Source: Russula earlei (lineage: Eukaryota > Basidiomycota > Agaricomycetes > Russulales > Russulaceae). From it: DNA of 20,619 bases. Where the stretch lies: the NCBI GenBank assembly GCA_025769875.1, contig JAGFNK010000831.1, forward strand, positions 1 through 20,619, written 5' to 3'. Shown here piece by piece: positions 9,241 to 18,715 of the stretch. Positions within the stretch are counted from its first letter, which is position 1. Every line of letters begins with the position of its first letter. The translations under genes and the position numbers were made by a program. The notes below the pieces were generated by a model. That model saw only the letters and a program-made list of their open reading frames with translations, did no database searches and was not told the origin of the DNA.

Positions 9241-9710
9241 GGAAACATTGGGGATTATGCATGATATTGCATATATCTCCCATATAGCTTTGCCTGATGG
9301 CATATTTATTGTGTTCCTTTCTAGCCGCTTCAGTCCATTCCGCAAAGTTGGTAGGTAGGGTTTCCATTGTTAGGACGTTATTGAGGAGTGGCCTACTAAG
9401 ACCTCTAGTGAAGTAGTCTAGAGTTCCATTTGCATTTAGGTCATATCCTGCATTGTTAGCAAGGTCGGTAAAGGTGGTGATGTAGGAGTCAAGATCAGGT
9501 CCTTCTTGCCTTAGAACAGCTAGTTTGTTGAACACATTCTGCCTCTTATTAGTATCGGTGAAAGCATCATTAAATGCAGTTCTAAAATTGTTCCATAGGG
9601 CTTCATCAGTTCTGAGTGTTCCCAAAGTGTTGACACTATTATTAAGTGTTTCCAGTTGAGTGTCAACCCAATGGTCCACATTAGGGCCCCTTATAAAGGA
9701 TAGACAAGCA
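9241..9710 (-). pseudogene. gag: Gag of element C, C-terminal half
   Basis: The minus-strand frame contains a clear Retrotrans_gag-type capsid region: SFIRGPNVDHWVDTQLETL, WNNFRTAFNDAFTD, LRQEGPDLDSYITTFTDL, then TNFAEWTEAARKEHNKYAI. It is cut on the left by TIR1, before any zinc knuckle, and on the right by TIR2. The N-terminal half lies at 14799-15591, 5 kb away. The ATG at 9745 belongs to TIR2, not to gag. The two halves join near RRVTV...LSFIRGP. Confidence 0.85.
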
Positions 9711-9763
9711 TTACTGTCATTTTCACGTGACCTTGCACTTGCCATTTTTGGATGTCATTTTGA

Positions 9764-10223
9764 GTGCGAAATCAAAACTGCTATATCTCAATAGTTTCTC
9801 AACAGATTGCCTTGAAACTTTGACAGTAGAACCTTACATACCGTATCTAGGTGCAGCTAAAATATGGGAGCCTAATATTCAGTTCCTGAAATGTCAATTT
9901 TTGGGTGCTGACATGGGTGCAAAACTTTGAACTGCCATATCTCAACTGTTTCTTGATCAATTGACTTGAAACTTTGACAGTGGTATCTCATGTACTGTAT
10001 CTAGGTGCAGCCCAAGAGTTGGGGTCCAATTCTTAGTTCTTGAAGTCTCGATTTTTGGGTGTGATCTGAGTGCGAAATTTCGAACTGCCATATCTCAACC
10101 ATTTCTCCATAGATTGCCTTGAAACTTGGACAGTGGGATCTCATGTACTGTGTCTAGGTGCATGCCAAGAGTTGGTGTCTAATCATTAGTTCTTGAAGTT
10201 TTGATTTTTGGGTGCAGATCTGT
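9764..10223 (+). repeat. 153-bp tandem units within TIR2 arm
   Basis: Units begin with gtgc (mostly gtgcgaaat) at 9764, 9917, 10070 and 10224, giving periods of 153, 153 and 154 bp. The fourth unit continues after the solo LTR at 11196. Each has the same order of blocks: gaactgccatatctcaac, then ttgccttgaaact, ggacagt, and tctaggtgcag. The right arm repeats the pattern in mirror image, with unit marks at 14282, 14436, 14589 and 14742. Confidence 0.85.
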
Positions 10224-10227
10224 GTGC

Positions 10228-11190
10228 TGTCATGAACCATTCTCTGGAGAGGGCCCTTGAAGGACCCTTCCTTATAGGAGGAAACCCAGCCTCTATGGTG
10301 TCACCCTGTTCACACAAGCAAAAGGGGTGAGTAGAGGTGTCCACAATATCGCGCGCGCATTGTCGCACGAGCAATTCTCGGCACAATCAACATACAACAA
10401 GCCCCACTTAAGGGCAACCCTTCTAGCAATAAAGGACAGTATTAGAGCCTTCCTAGGGACCCTTTAGAACGACCCTAGGTGCTCCACAATAGGCACTAAC
10501 CTAGTATCAAAGACCCTACAAAATGTTATTAGACCAACTCTAATAACTATAGAACAAACTATAAGGCAGTACTAAGGACCTTAATAGAAGTATTAGGGTC
10601 GACTCTAAGGACCCTAATAGAACTATATAAGGGCCTTATAAGATAACACTATTCCCTGAACCAAACTACAAGTCCTCAGATGACCGGCCCTAAACTAACT
10701 AACAGAAAATGAATCAGGTGCTTGCATGTGTACTAAAGCAGTGAACACGTGGACAGTGAAGGCTCTTACTCATCAAGAGAAGCCTTCTTACTCAGCAGCT
10801 TACTGAGCATGACTGAGCATGCTCAGTAAACACACTCTGACTTCTTACTCATCACTCTATTGTGCTTGATAACAAGGTTATGACTTGTTCCCTATTTAGC
10901 AGTTCTCTTGTAGTATATAAGCGCTCAATAAAGTAGCGGACTGTCTTCAGACTGTCCATTTGTTTACGGCACTCTCCATCCCTGGGATACTCCTTTAAGG
11001 ACCGTCCCCTTGTGACTATCCTGGCCTCTTCTCTGCGTGACTGCTCGACTCTCACAGTAACAGTGCCTCTCTGGTATTTGTTACTACTCTGGACTCTGCT
11101 TCTTGCCCACACCATCTTAGATGTCTATCGACTCGTCTTTGAGCTAATTCCTCGCTCTTGAACTGGATAGTTCAACAGTGAGTCTTGACA
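10228..11190 (+). repeat. Solo LTR inserted in TIR2 left arm
   Basis: The 963-bp LTR TGTCATGAACC...GTCTTGACA is flanked by perfect 5-bp duplications tgtgc (10223-10227, 11191-11195). The right arm of TIR2 is uninterrupted at this point, which confirms the insertion. TATATAAG at 10914-10921 and AATAAA at about 10927 put U3-R on the plus strand. Confidence 0.93.
10800..10829. promoter_or_regulatory. 12-bp-arm palindrome upstream of solo LTR TATA
   Basis: TTACTGAGCATG-actgag-CATGCTCAGTAA is a perfect inverted repeat ~85 bp upstream of the TATA box. Related TTACTCA motifs lie on both sides. Confidence 0.45.
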
Positions 11191-11369
11191 TGTGCGAAAT
11201 TTCAAACTGCAATATCTCAACCATTTATCCATGGATTGCCTTGAAACTTGGACAGTAGAACCTCATGTACTGTATCCAGATGCAGCCAAATCATGGGTTT
11301 CACTGCTTGAATTTTTACGTTTTGGGATGCTGACCCCAAGCATGATATGATTACATTGTCCCTACAGCT

Positions 11370-11809
11370 GAACACATGATATGGTATGACTATTTACAAC
11401 TATAGCGCACGAGAAGGGCATGCTTGAGTTCATGGGGCCAGCCAAGGACTGAGGGAAGACCGAGAGAGATGAAATTGAAATGATGATGCAAGGCATGCGT
11501 CGAGGCAGCGATTGTGATTGCACGTGAATGAGTGAAGCGAAGCGAGGCAAGGCGAGGCAATGGTGGGCTGCGAGCCCTCACGTACAGTGGCGGCAAATGA
11601 TGGCAAATGATGGAGGGGTGGCTCAGTAGGTCAGAGCGACAGTGTGCTGCTGTTAGGCGGGCACCTTTCAGCGTTTGTTGTGTCTGACACGGCATTCACA
11701 CACTACATTCACATTTCCTGCTGCTTGTCTACCCCTCGCACACCTGCTGAAAGGATGCAAGTGTTTATTATGCAAGCCATCAGGACAGGTCTGTTATATG
11801 TGGTGCGAT
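11370..11809. other. TIR2 interior, left of peroxin fragment
   Basis: No supported gene of its own is seen. On the minus strand a possible last intron of the peroxin gene (donor at 11813, acceptor near 11747) would give a terminal exon ending at TGA 11668-11670. Left of that is G/A-rich (plus-strand) sequence with short gcgaggcaa-type repeats around 11530-11560. Confidence 0.4.
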
Positions 11810-12890
11810 TCACCTGACCCACTGCCGTCTCTGCATCATTTGAGCTTTCCCCTCACCCACTGGCAAAGCGTGCAGCTCAAGCCATGCGTCATTTGTATAC
11901 ACCCATCCCACTGGGAGCCACGAAAGCATGAACAAACTGGTTTATCGACAACAGAAAAAAAAAGAAAGCTCACAATTATCTGCACCGACTTCGCACCACC
12001 TGGCTTTAATGTCAGCCTGCCAGTCTTTGGTCTCAACAAACGCCCAACCAGGTTTGAGCAGGAACATGAGATTGCTGCTGTTACCATGTGAGCAGACCGC
12101 ATGACGGGCACAAAGAAAGGCAACCACAGACCTCACAGCGCCATTGCCACTGTGACGGCTCTGCAGCCATCCTGTCCACGCGTCCACACGATGCGCTCAC
12201 CCATTTTGAGGCTAGCCTTGCTCCACCCCACCCCTTTGCCACCTGGGGCCAAGCGTTTGTTCTCAAATAGTTTGACTTTGTGGAGCTCGCTCTGGAAGTG
12301 ATGGTCCTTGAGCATGTCATCATCAATTAGGTGTGTGAGGCATGCGTACCAGCGGTGGAGTGGCAGGGCCTCAAGGGATCGTGCGAGTGCGTCTCATACA
12401 AGAGGGTGAGAGAAGGCGAATGGGGTGAGGCCGCCTATGAGGAACAATGAGCGAAGAGGAACCACCTACAGGAGGGGAAGGGCAAGAAGTGTGCTCAGTT
12501 GTATGATGGTGAAACTGGATGGCATGTAGGGAGTAGCAAAGGTGAGATGGTGAACATAAGGGACGACTGCGTCATGGATGTCAGCGCTGGACGGGTTTCT
12601 GTCAATACAATCGACCAGGATAGATTTGAGACATAGCCGCGTACATCAGGCCCATGAGGTTTTGGATTCCTCAGATATTTGCCAGCCATTTAGCGCTGCC
12701 TTCGCAGGCATGAGCACAAGGCAGGGGCCGAATCTGTTTGGTAAGGGACAATTCGCTTTCTGAGCTCTTGGATGGAGGAAGTGCGACAATGATTATTGTG
12801 ATGTTGGGGAGTAAGAGGATGAGTTGTGGAAAATAGCCTATGCAATGGTCAGCTTGCAGTTTGCAGAGCACAAAGATGAACCTGCTGTAC
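11810..12890 (-). pseudogene. Captured Pex24p/dysferlin-domain peroxin gene fragment
   Basis: On the minus strand, pieces in two or three frames form one protein order. First is a hydrophobic stretch (YFPQLILLLPNITIIIV), then EGSAKWLANI-stop-GIQNLMGL, then VPYVHHLTFATPY and membrane-like segments. A DysF-N-like block follows (VKLFENKR near 12270, WSKASLKMGERIVWTRGQDG at 12225-12166). A DysF-C-like block comes last (KPGWAFVETKDWQADIKARW near 12060, then GWVYTNDAWLE near 11900). An intron at 11973-11911 (GTGAGC...CCCAG, 63 bp, phase 1) joins the two DysF-C parts in frame. Fungal Pex24p-family membrane proteins with DysF domains act in peroxisome size and number control. Several stops and frameshifts make it nonfunctional, and the N-terminus is not identified. 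Domain names come from memory; the match was not searched. Confidence 0.7.
11911..11973 (-). other. Spliceosomal intron in peroxin fragment
   Basis: Donor GTGAGC and acceptor CCCAG, with a pyrimidine-rich middle, are 63 bp apart. Splicing joins ...VGADN and GWVYTNDAW in one frame (phase 1). The length suits basidiomycete introns. Its presence argues that the gene was captured as DNA, not through mRNA. Confidence 0.65.
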
Positions 12891-14104
12891 GCAACCATCC
12901 AAGGGTGACCAGTCCCGCTGGTCTTGGAGTCATGTGAGTGCACTTACGCCGTCTCTGCTTTTCCACACATTCCTTTCATTCACCAACTCTCACCTCATAC
13001 CACATGAAGGCTGGAGCGTCAACATCTATATCCCAGATGATATTACCATCGTTCTCCTCTTGCCTATCAGCGCTCGCACTATGCCCTGCCTTCCACCCTC
13101 CATTTCGCTTGTGTTGGCTCTCCGTCATCGCCTTTGCCATCACTCTCCAGCCACCTTTCATCCCCACTACGCCCATGTCATCCCTCTCGTCTTTTCTTTC
13201 ATCACCTCCACCTTTTCTGCCTTGCCTTTCCCCTCCGTTCTCTTTACTTCTTTCATCAACATCTCGCCACCGTCTCAACCAGTCTTGAATCCCTTTCATC
13301 ATGCGTACACACCTCAGCCCACCTGACACCATCGCATCCCACCGCACTGCCTTGACCGTCTTACCCGGTCTCGAACACCTTTCATCAGGCTCGCTTGTCA
13401 ATGCACCGGACGTGGTTGTCCCTCGTTCTGCAGCCTCGCTGCCCCATCCACACCTCACATAGGAGTTTTTAGCTTGGTTTAGAGCATCAGGTATGGTACT
13501 CATGACTCTATTTTCCTTTCATACCATTACTATACCACCTCTCATCCCTTCATACTACAACCGGCCTTGTTACAACCCAATTCCGTAGGTGTTTCCCTTC
13601 AGTGTCTCTCACTTCCCTCTCACACTCTCATCTCATGCTCCCCTCCTTGCCTCCCTCGAAGTATTCCCTTTCCCTCAATTTGGATTTGGTTTAAAATAGC
13701 ATAGATTGTCGTTCATGACTAGATGCGAATCTATCCTCTCTGTCCCCCTCTGAATCAGTCGGAGTCTGACTCAGCTGAAAGCAAAGTCAAACAACCATCA
13801 TTGCTGCCACGCCAAGTCTCTCATCATTGTCTCCCACTTTCCCCTTTTCGATCCTCTTCGCTCGGCTCCACCTACCTGCTCGCCTCCTTTCTCTGTCTGT
13901 CGCCCTCACCCATGCCTGCCTTCCGACTTCCTCTCTGCTTTGCGCACCTGCATCCTTCGCGTTTGACACACTTCTGTTCCCCCTCGTCTCCCTCTTTCCT
14001 CTTCTCACTTGCATCCCTTCCTCCCACTCTCTGATTACTCTCAGTTCAAAGACAATCACTGTCCAGTCGCATGAACTCAGCGTGCCCTGACCCAGCTTGC
14101 TACA
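12891..14104. other. C/T-rich interior of TIR2
   Basis: Plus-strand pyrimidine-rich sequence, especially 12960-13450 and 13600-14040, gives long but low-complexity frames on both strands, none convincing. The minus frame ending ...DAPAFMWYE before a GTGAGA (about 13000) could be a further exon of the peroxin gene, but I cannot support it. The region may include captured promoter or UTR sequence. Confidence 0.4.
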
Positions 14105-14798
14105 GTTAGCTATAGGGATAATGTAATCTTATCATGCTTGGGGTCAGCATCCCAAAACGTAAAAATTCAAGCAGTGAAACCCATGATTTGGCTGCATCTG
14201 GATACGATACATGAGGTTCTACTGTCCAAGTTTCAAGGCAATCCATGGAGAAATGGTTGAGATATTGCAGTTTGAAATTTTGCACACAGATCTGCACCCA
14301 AAAATCAAAACTTCAAGAACTAATGATTAGACACCAACTCTTGGCATGCACCTAGACACAGTACATGAGATCCCACTGTCCGAGTTTCAAGGCAATCTAT
14401 GGAGAAATGGTTGAGATATGGCAGTTTGAAATTTCGCACTCAGATCACACCCAAAAATCGAGACTTCAAGAACTAAGAATTGGACCTCAACTCTTGGGCT
14501 GCACCTAGATACAGTACATGAGATACCACTGTCAAAGTTTCAAGTCAATCAATTGAGAAACAGTTGAGATATGGCAGTTCAAAGTTTTGCACCCATGTCA
14601 GCACCCGAAAATTGACATTTCAGGAACTGAATATTAGGCTCCCATATTTTAGCTGCACCTAGATACAGTATGTAAGGTTCTACTGTCAAAGTTTCAAGGC
14701 AATCTGTTGAGAAACTGTTGAGATATAGCAATTTTGATTTCGCACTCAAAATGACATCCAAAAATGGCAAGTGCAAGGTCACGTGAAAACGACAGTAA
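14105..14798 (-). repeat. Right inverted repeat of TIR2 (uninterrupted)
   Basis: This is the mirror of the left arm, with 153-154-bp units marked by gcac at 14282, 14436, 14589 and 14742. It lacks the solo LTR. The outer end reads ggtcacgtgaaaacgacagtaa, then element C gag. Confidence 0.88.
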
Positions 14799-15591
14799 CT
14801 CGTCTATGGGGATTGTTGAAGAGAGAGTTTTCATCGTTCATATTGCGAAAGATGGCAAACTCTCTCATGAATTTGGAGGATTGGGAGCAGTCTCCATCAA
14901 AGATAGATGGTGGGTTTCCCCTGACCACTCCATTAGAAGGAATTGGGACTATGGCAGCCATAGCTGGAGGAGGTGGAGTAGGAGGTGAAGGTGGAGTAGG
15001 AGGAGTTGGAGGTCTAGGAGTGGGTACGCGAGTGATACCAAAGATCCTTTGTGGTACTGGAAGTGGTTCAGGTGCTGGCATGGCTTCTACAGCTAGATGT
15101 ATAGGAGATAACCTAGGTGAAGGTTGTCTGGTTCGAGGTCGAGAGGAAGGTTGCTCAGATTCTTCCACCGAAGATAAATGATGTCTTCCGAGAGAGGGTG
15201 AAGGTTGATAATGAAAGAGTTGGTACTGGGGATCTGATTGGTCCCAAGTTCCTAAACCGTGTTCTTTGTTGTCGAGAACAAGGCCTTTGTGGGTGGCGTA
15301 TTCAAGATGAAGTCTGACTTCTTGTCTATCAAGTTTATACCAAGATCTGTTGATAAATTCAATAGGATGATAAAGGTTTTCAATGCAGAGGTAGTATCCT
15401 ACTTCAGGTTCGACAGGGTGCCAAAAGGCTTTACCAGTGATTCATTCAGGTAGATTGTCTTGATTGCGTTGAGTGACGGTTCTGTGTTGAAGAGGGTTAG
15501 ATGAGGAAGCTGGTTTGATAGATGGTTCAGGGATAGCAAGAGTATTTGATATAGAAGCCGTTATGAAACATTAAGCTTGGTCTGATGTCAT
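14799..15591 (-). pseudogene. gag: Gag of element C, N-terminal half
   Basis: The minus-strand frame begins at ATG 15591 (MTSDQA) and runs to the TIR2 junction, broken by TAA at 15571-15573 and TGA at 15442-15444. It contains HPVEPEVGYYLCIENLYHPI, a basic Arg-rich section, then a Pro/Thr-rich stretch (PTPRPPTPPTPPSPP). The start of the capsid region follows (PPSIFDGDCSQSSKFMREF...FNNPHRRVTV). The C-terminal half is at 9241-9710. The ATG is chosen because the frame upstream lacks another close one and the LTR leader follows. Confidence 0.75.
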
Positions 15592-15830
15592 GGTATCTAG
15601 CCATGTCAGTTCTCAAGCCGGAAAATGAGTTGATAGTAGTGATGTGTTCAAGAAATGGGCTGGTTCCCGTGTATAGAGAGTAAGGATCCCTGCAGTGGTC
15701 AAAGTGTTTTATGCTAAACAGGTTATGGCCAATAGACCCTTCCTAGTATGACTCAGTCTGTTGAGAAGCTAGGGTAAGTTTGTAATGGGATATACTAGGG
15801 CTGGTTCCACTAGCTATATGCGTTCAAGTC
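15592..15830 (-). other. 5' leader of element C
   Basis: This lies between the proposed gag start and the proposed LTR end. No tRNA-type primer-binding site starting with TGG is evident directly beside the LTR. Confidence 0.4.
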
Positions 15831-16116
15831 TGTCAGAGACCTTGAACAACGCAGAGAGAGGAGAGGAAGGTATGTCTTAAAGGAGGAGAGCTCTTATTAG
15901 TGGAGTGAAGAGAGACTCTTAGGGAAGGAAAGGATAGGTAGAGTAGATGGTGGTTGGTGTGTGTGAAGAGTTGGTGAGATGGAGATGTGGATGTGGTTTG
16001 AGGATTAGGAGTGAAGTGGGTTGCAGGCAAATATGTTGGACAAGAGTAGGTTGGATTCTACAAGAGACCAAGCTTAGGGCTTTGGTCACAAAGTACTGAG
16101 CTTATATATACAGGAG

Positions 16117-16138
16117 AAGCGCAGCAATAGCTGCGCTT
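16117..16138. promoter_or_regulatory. Palindrome beside element C TATA box
   Basis: AAGCGCAGC-aata-GCTGCGCTT is a perfect 9-bp-arm inverted repeat lying a few bases upstream of the minus-strand TATA box, so it could be a hairpin or a dimer-binding site. Confidence 0.4.
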
Positions 16139-16858
16139 TGACTGTGCTACTAGTATAGTAGGAGTCATAATAAGTAGGAGTTATAGAAATGAAGCCACAA
16201 ATGAGTCATAACCAAATAACTGTGCTGTGCAGTAAATGTGCAGCATTGCACAGTCAAATCTAAGAGATGGATATAAATGGAAAGAGAACTAAACAAAGGG
16301 AAAGTAACAGCAATCTAGTGTTACCTGGACATATATGGATCACATGATAACACAGAAGGGATCACAAGATGTAAGAGATCACGAGATCAGTAAGTAAAGG
16401 GACATACAAAGGCAAGCAGTCCATAGCAAAAGTAAGAAGTAAACATAAAAGGAAAATGGTGTAACAACATGGGAGTTCAAGCATGCATCCCATGTGCACT
16501 TGCAGCACTTCACAATTTCATTTGCACATATGTGATAAGATTTGTTCAATCTTAATTTCCGCTCTAGCGATAGAGTTGCTTGATATAGTTCCAGCACTAG
16601 ACTTTGACACCTTTGATGTTATCACAGATGGAAGAGAAGAGAGGGGTCTCTTATCGCTTTGAGCAGTAGTTCCTTTGATAGAGAAAGAATCTGATATGAT
16701 TCAAAAAGTAAGTCAAGCATAAGGCTCAACTCCTGATACACCAGAGTATTTATACTGTATCTCCATAACAGCTGATCTGATTTGTATAAAACTTGGAAAG
16801 CACATAGCTGAGACCCACTACTATCCAAAAACAAGAATTGCAATTCAAAAGTATCAGT

Positions 16859-16880
16859 AATGACTCATGCGTGAGTCATT
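16859..16880. promoter_or_regulatory. Double AP-1/Gcn4-like palindrome in element C U3
   Basis: AATGACTCA-tgcg-TGAGTCATT contains two TGACTCA-type sites in perfect inverted arrangement. Downstream, at 16920-17012, AAGCATCAGTCA and TAAGCAGTCA motifs recur, making a repeat-rich U3. Confidence 0.45.
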
Positions 16881-17038
16881 CTTTCCTAGTATCTGTCATC
16901 AGTCTAGTAAGCAATCACTAAGCATCAGTCATCATATCAGTTAGTGACCACAAAGCATCAGTCAGCCAATCAGTAAGCAGAAAGGAGTAAGCAGTCATAG
17001 GTAAGCAGTCAATTATGAACGCAAGTCAAGTCCTAACA

Positions 17039-17874
17039 ATATGACTCTAGGGAGACAATGAAGTGGCTGACCTCTAGATGGACTCACAAGAAGAGGAAGT
17101 GCTGGCTGGTAAACTTGGAACAGGCCCATGATGCAGTGTGAGAGGGAGCAAGCAAATATCAGGCAAGATAAAGTTGCTGGTGACATGTGGGAGCAGTATC
17201 AGAGAATTCAGAGGGACCACACAGAACATGTTATTGAATAGTGTCATTTTTCATATTTCTTTCCCATTTCCTCTTCAAAAATCTCTGGCTCTGCATGCAT
17301 GGATCTTTGCCCTATACCCTTGGTAGGGCTCCATGCTGTTACCATAACTGATGGCCACACTACCATAATTATATGAGTCCTGTTATTGTACCATCAGTCC
17401 AAAAATATGCATGGAAGATGGCCATATCTAATATGGCAGTGTGCTGTACTCAGCCATACAACGATGGGTGAAAATGGCCATCAACAGCAGTACAGTTCAC
17501 TTTCCATGCCATGTGACCTATAGTAATGTGTCATGCCTGCTAGTCCCTATATGGCCCCCTCCACCATTTAAAAGTGCATCAGCTTAATGTGTCTGACTTT
17601 CCTTCCCTCCTCACACTCTACTCTCAACATCATCACCACTGCACTCCCCACCATATGACCCAGGAACTGTGATAACACCTCAATTTGATTGCCTTTGGTG
17701 TCACTTTCCTCACTGCTCAACACAAGTGGAGGGGATTCTTGCTCTTGTGCTTGACCTCTCACCAGGCCTGCTCATTGGGTGTACACTGGGTTTTCAGGTC
17801 AAGTGACAAGCATCACAAACTCAAGCATCCCCCCCCCCTGGGCTCACTACAATAATACTTCCATCCTCTCTTGG
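17039..17874. other. Unassigned flank between C and B2
   Basis: I recognise no gene, repeat or element end here. There is a short frame at 17138-17326 (+) and one at 17568-17762 (-), neither with a visible domain, and a C10 run near 17829-17838. It may be original genomic sequence or an old element. Confidence 0.4.
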
Positions 17875-18703
17875 TGTCAAGACACATACTGCTGATCACT
17901 AAGGACTCGGGAGCAGGTGGGCAAAGGTTGGAACAGATGATACATGGCAAAGGTGGCGTTGAACAGGAGGACAAGCCAAACGACAAGGAGGTACCAGATG
18001 GGGACTGGTAGGTGTTGCAAGAGACAGAGGCAAAGGCTGGAGGCCAGTGTAGCAAGAGGGCTTTAGACAAGGTGGTCGTTGAAGAGTACCTTGGAGACGA
18101 GGGGAATCTTTAGACTGAGCGGTCACAGGGGAGTACCCAGGAAGATGAGAGTATCACAAATGGACAGTCTGACAACTGCCATGCTTCATTGGGGCTTATA
18201 TACAGTGTACAGGGTCAATTACAAAGAACTGGAACTATTCTAGACCCTTTGGTACCATCCAATAGGACTACAGAGGCATAAACTCGCTTGTGTCAAGTTT
18301 CAGGCTTACTGAGCACATTACTGATCTCTGTGGAGCAATGGCATCATTATGATGTCACTGTGGAGCGCTTAGTGAGCCTATGAGGTCACTGTGGAGTTGC
18401 TCAGTCAGCCATGATGTCATTGGAGCCTTGATGACATCAGATGAGTTATGCAACAGTTTCTAAGAGTTTGTGCCACTGTTTCGGGTTCTTGGTGGCTGGG
18501 TGACCATGTGGCTGCCACGCGATGATTACCCGATTAGGAAACAGGTGCCTGGTCGTGTTATAGTGCCTTTGCAATAGCGATATCTTGTACTGCAGGAGGG
18601 GTAGCCCAGGAAACGGGAGGGAGTTGGCAATGCAAAGTGAGAGAGGTCTCTCTTGAGTGAAATAGGACAATCTATGGCCAGGACCTGGCCTTGGTTTGTA
18701 ACA
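17875..18703 (-). repeat. 3' LTR of B2 (829 bp)
   Basis: TGTTACAAACC...GTCTTGACA on the minus strand, the same length as B1's LTR and aligned throughout with scattered substitutions. The minus-strand TATA box (TATATAAG) is at 18195-18202. Confidence 0.9.
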
Positions 18704-18715
18704 TTCATACCCTCT

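Larger units (their letters stand above)
9711..11369 (+). repeat. Left inverted repeat of TIR2 (split by solo LTR)
   Basis: It matches the reverse complement of 14105-14798 as two blocks, 9711-10227 and 11196-11369. Its inner end is near ...ccctacagct. It contains four tandem units of about 153 bp. Confidence 0.85.
9711..14798. mobile_element. TIR2: unit with ~680-bp repeat-built inverted repeats and captured gene
   Basis: The arms at 9711-11369 (containing a 963-bp solo LTR) and 14105-14798 are inverted copies, identical at the great majority of positions. Both outer flanks are halves of the same element C gag, so this is an insertion into C. Without the solo LTR it is ~4.1 kb. The interior contains a decayed peroxin gene and C/T-rich sequence, with no transposase. 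Long arms plus a captured host gene resemble Pack-MULEs; sub-terminal repeats are also known in KDZ/Zisupton elements. The superfamily is not settled. I could not find a clean target-site duplication; inverted similarity even runs a few bases into gag (atagac-ag), so the ends are uncertain by ~20 bp. Confidence 0.7.
15831..17038 (-). repeat. Probable 5' LTR of element C
   Basis: On the minus strand it starts TGTTAGGACTTGAC (right end 17038) and ends TCTCTGACA (15831). A minus-strand TATA box (TATATATAAG) lies at 16101-16110, leaving ~270 bp of R-U5, similar to the other LTRs here. No partner LTR is in the window, so the boundaries rest on terminal sequence and TATA position. An alternative left edge is 16034. 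Confidence 0.55.

Noticed and set aside
9764..10223. CRISPR-like or satellite array
   Set aside because: The units are 153-bp tandem copies without unique spacers, confined to the two mirrored arms of one element.
11675..12091. 138-residue plus-strand frame with a Cys-rich start, at first suggestive of a KDZ-type cysteine cluster
   Set aside because: The minus strand of the same stretch gives a coherent DysF-C-like sequence with an in-phase intron, so the plus frame is better explained as a shadow.
12976..13503. 175-residue minus-strand frame
   Set aside because: It is Arg/Glu/Gly-rich because the opposite strand is C/T-rich; no motif was recognised, though its 5'-proximal part of the strand could hold a decayed peroxin exon.
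17829..17838. Run of ten C bases
   Set aside because: A simple homopolymer; no flanking structure makes it more than a low-complexity tract.
2686..18703. The two 829-bp LTRs as the two ends of one 16-kb element
   Set aside because: Both are followed on the same side by polypurine tract, chromodomain and integrase, and their flanking 5-mers differ (gttgc, cttgg); they are the 3' LTRs of two separate copies.
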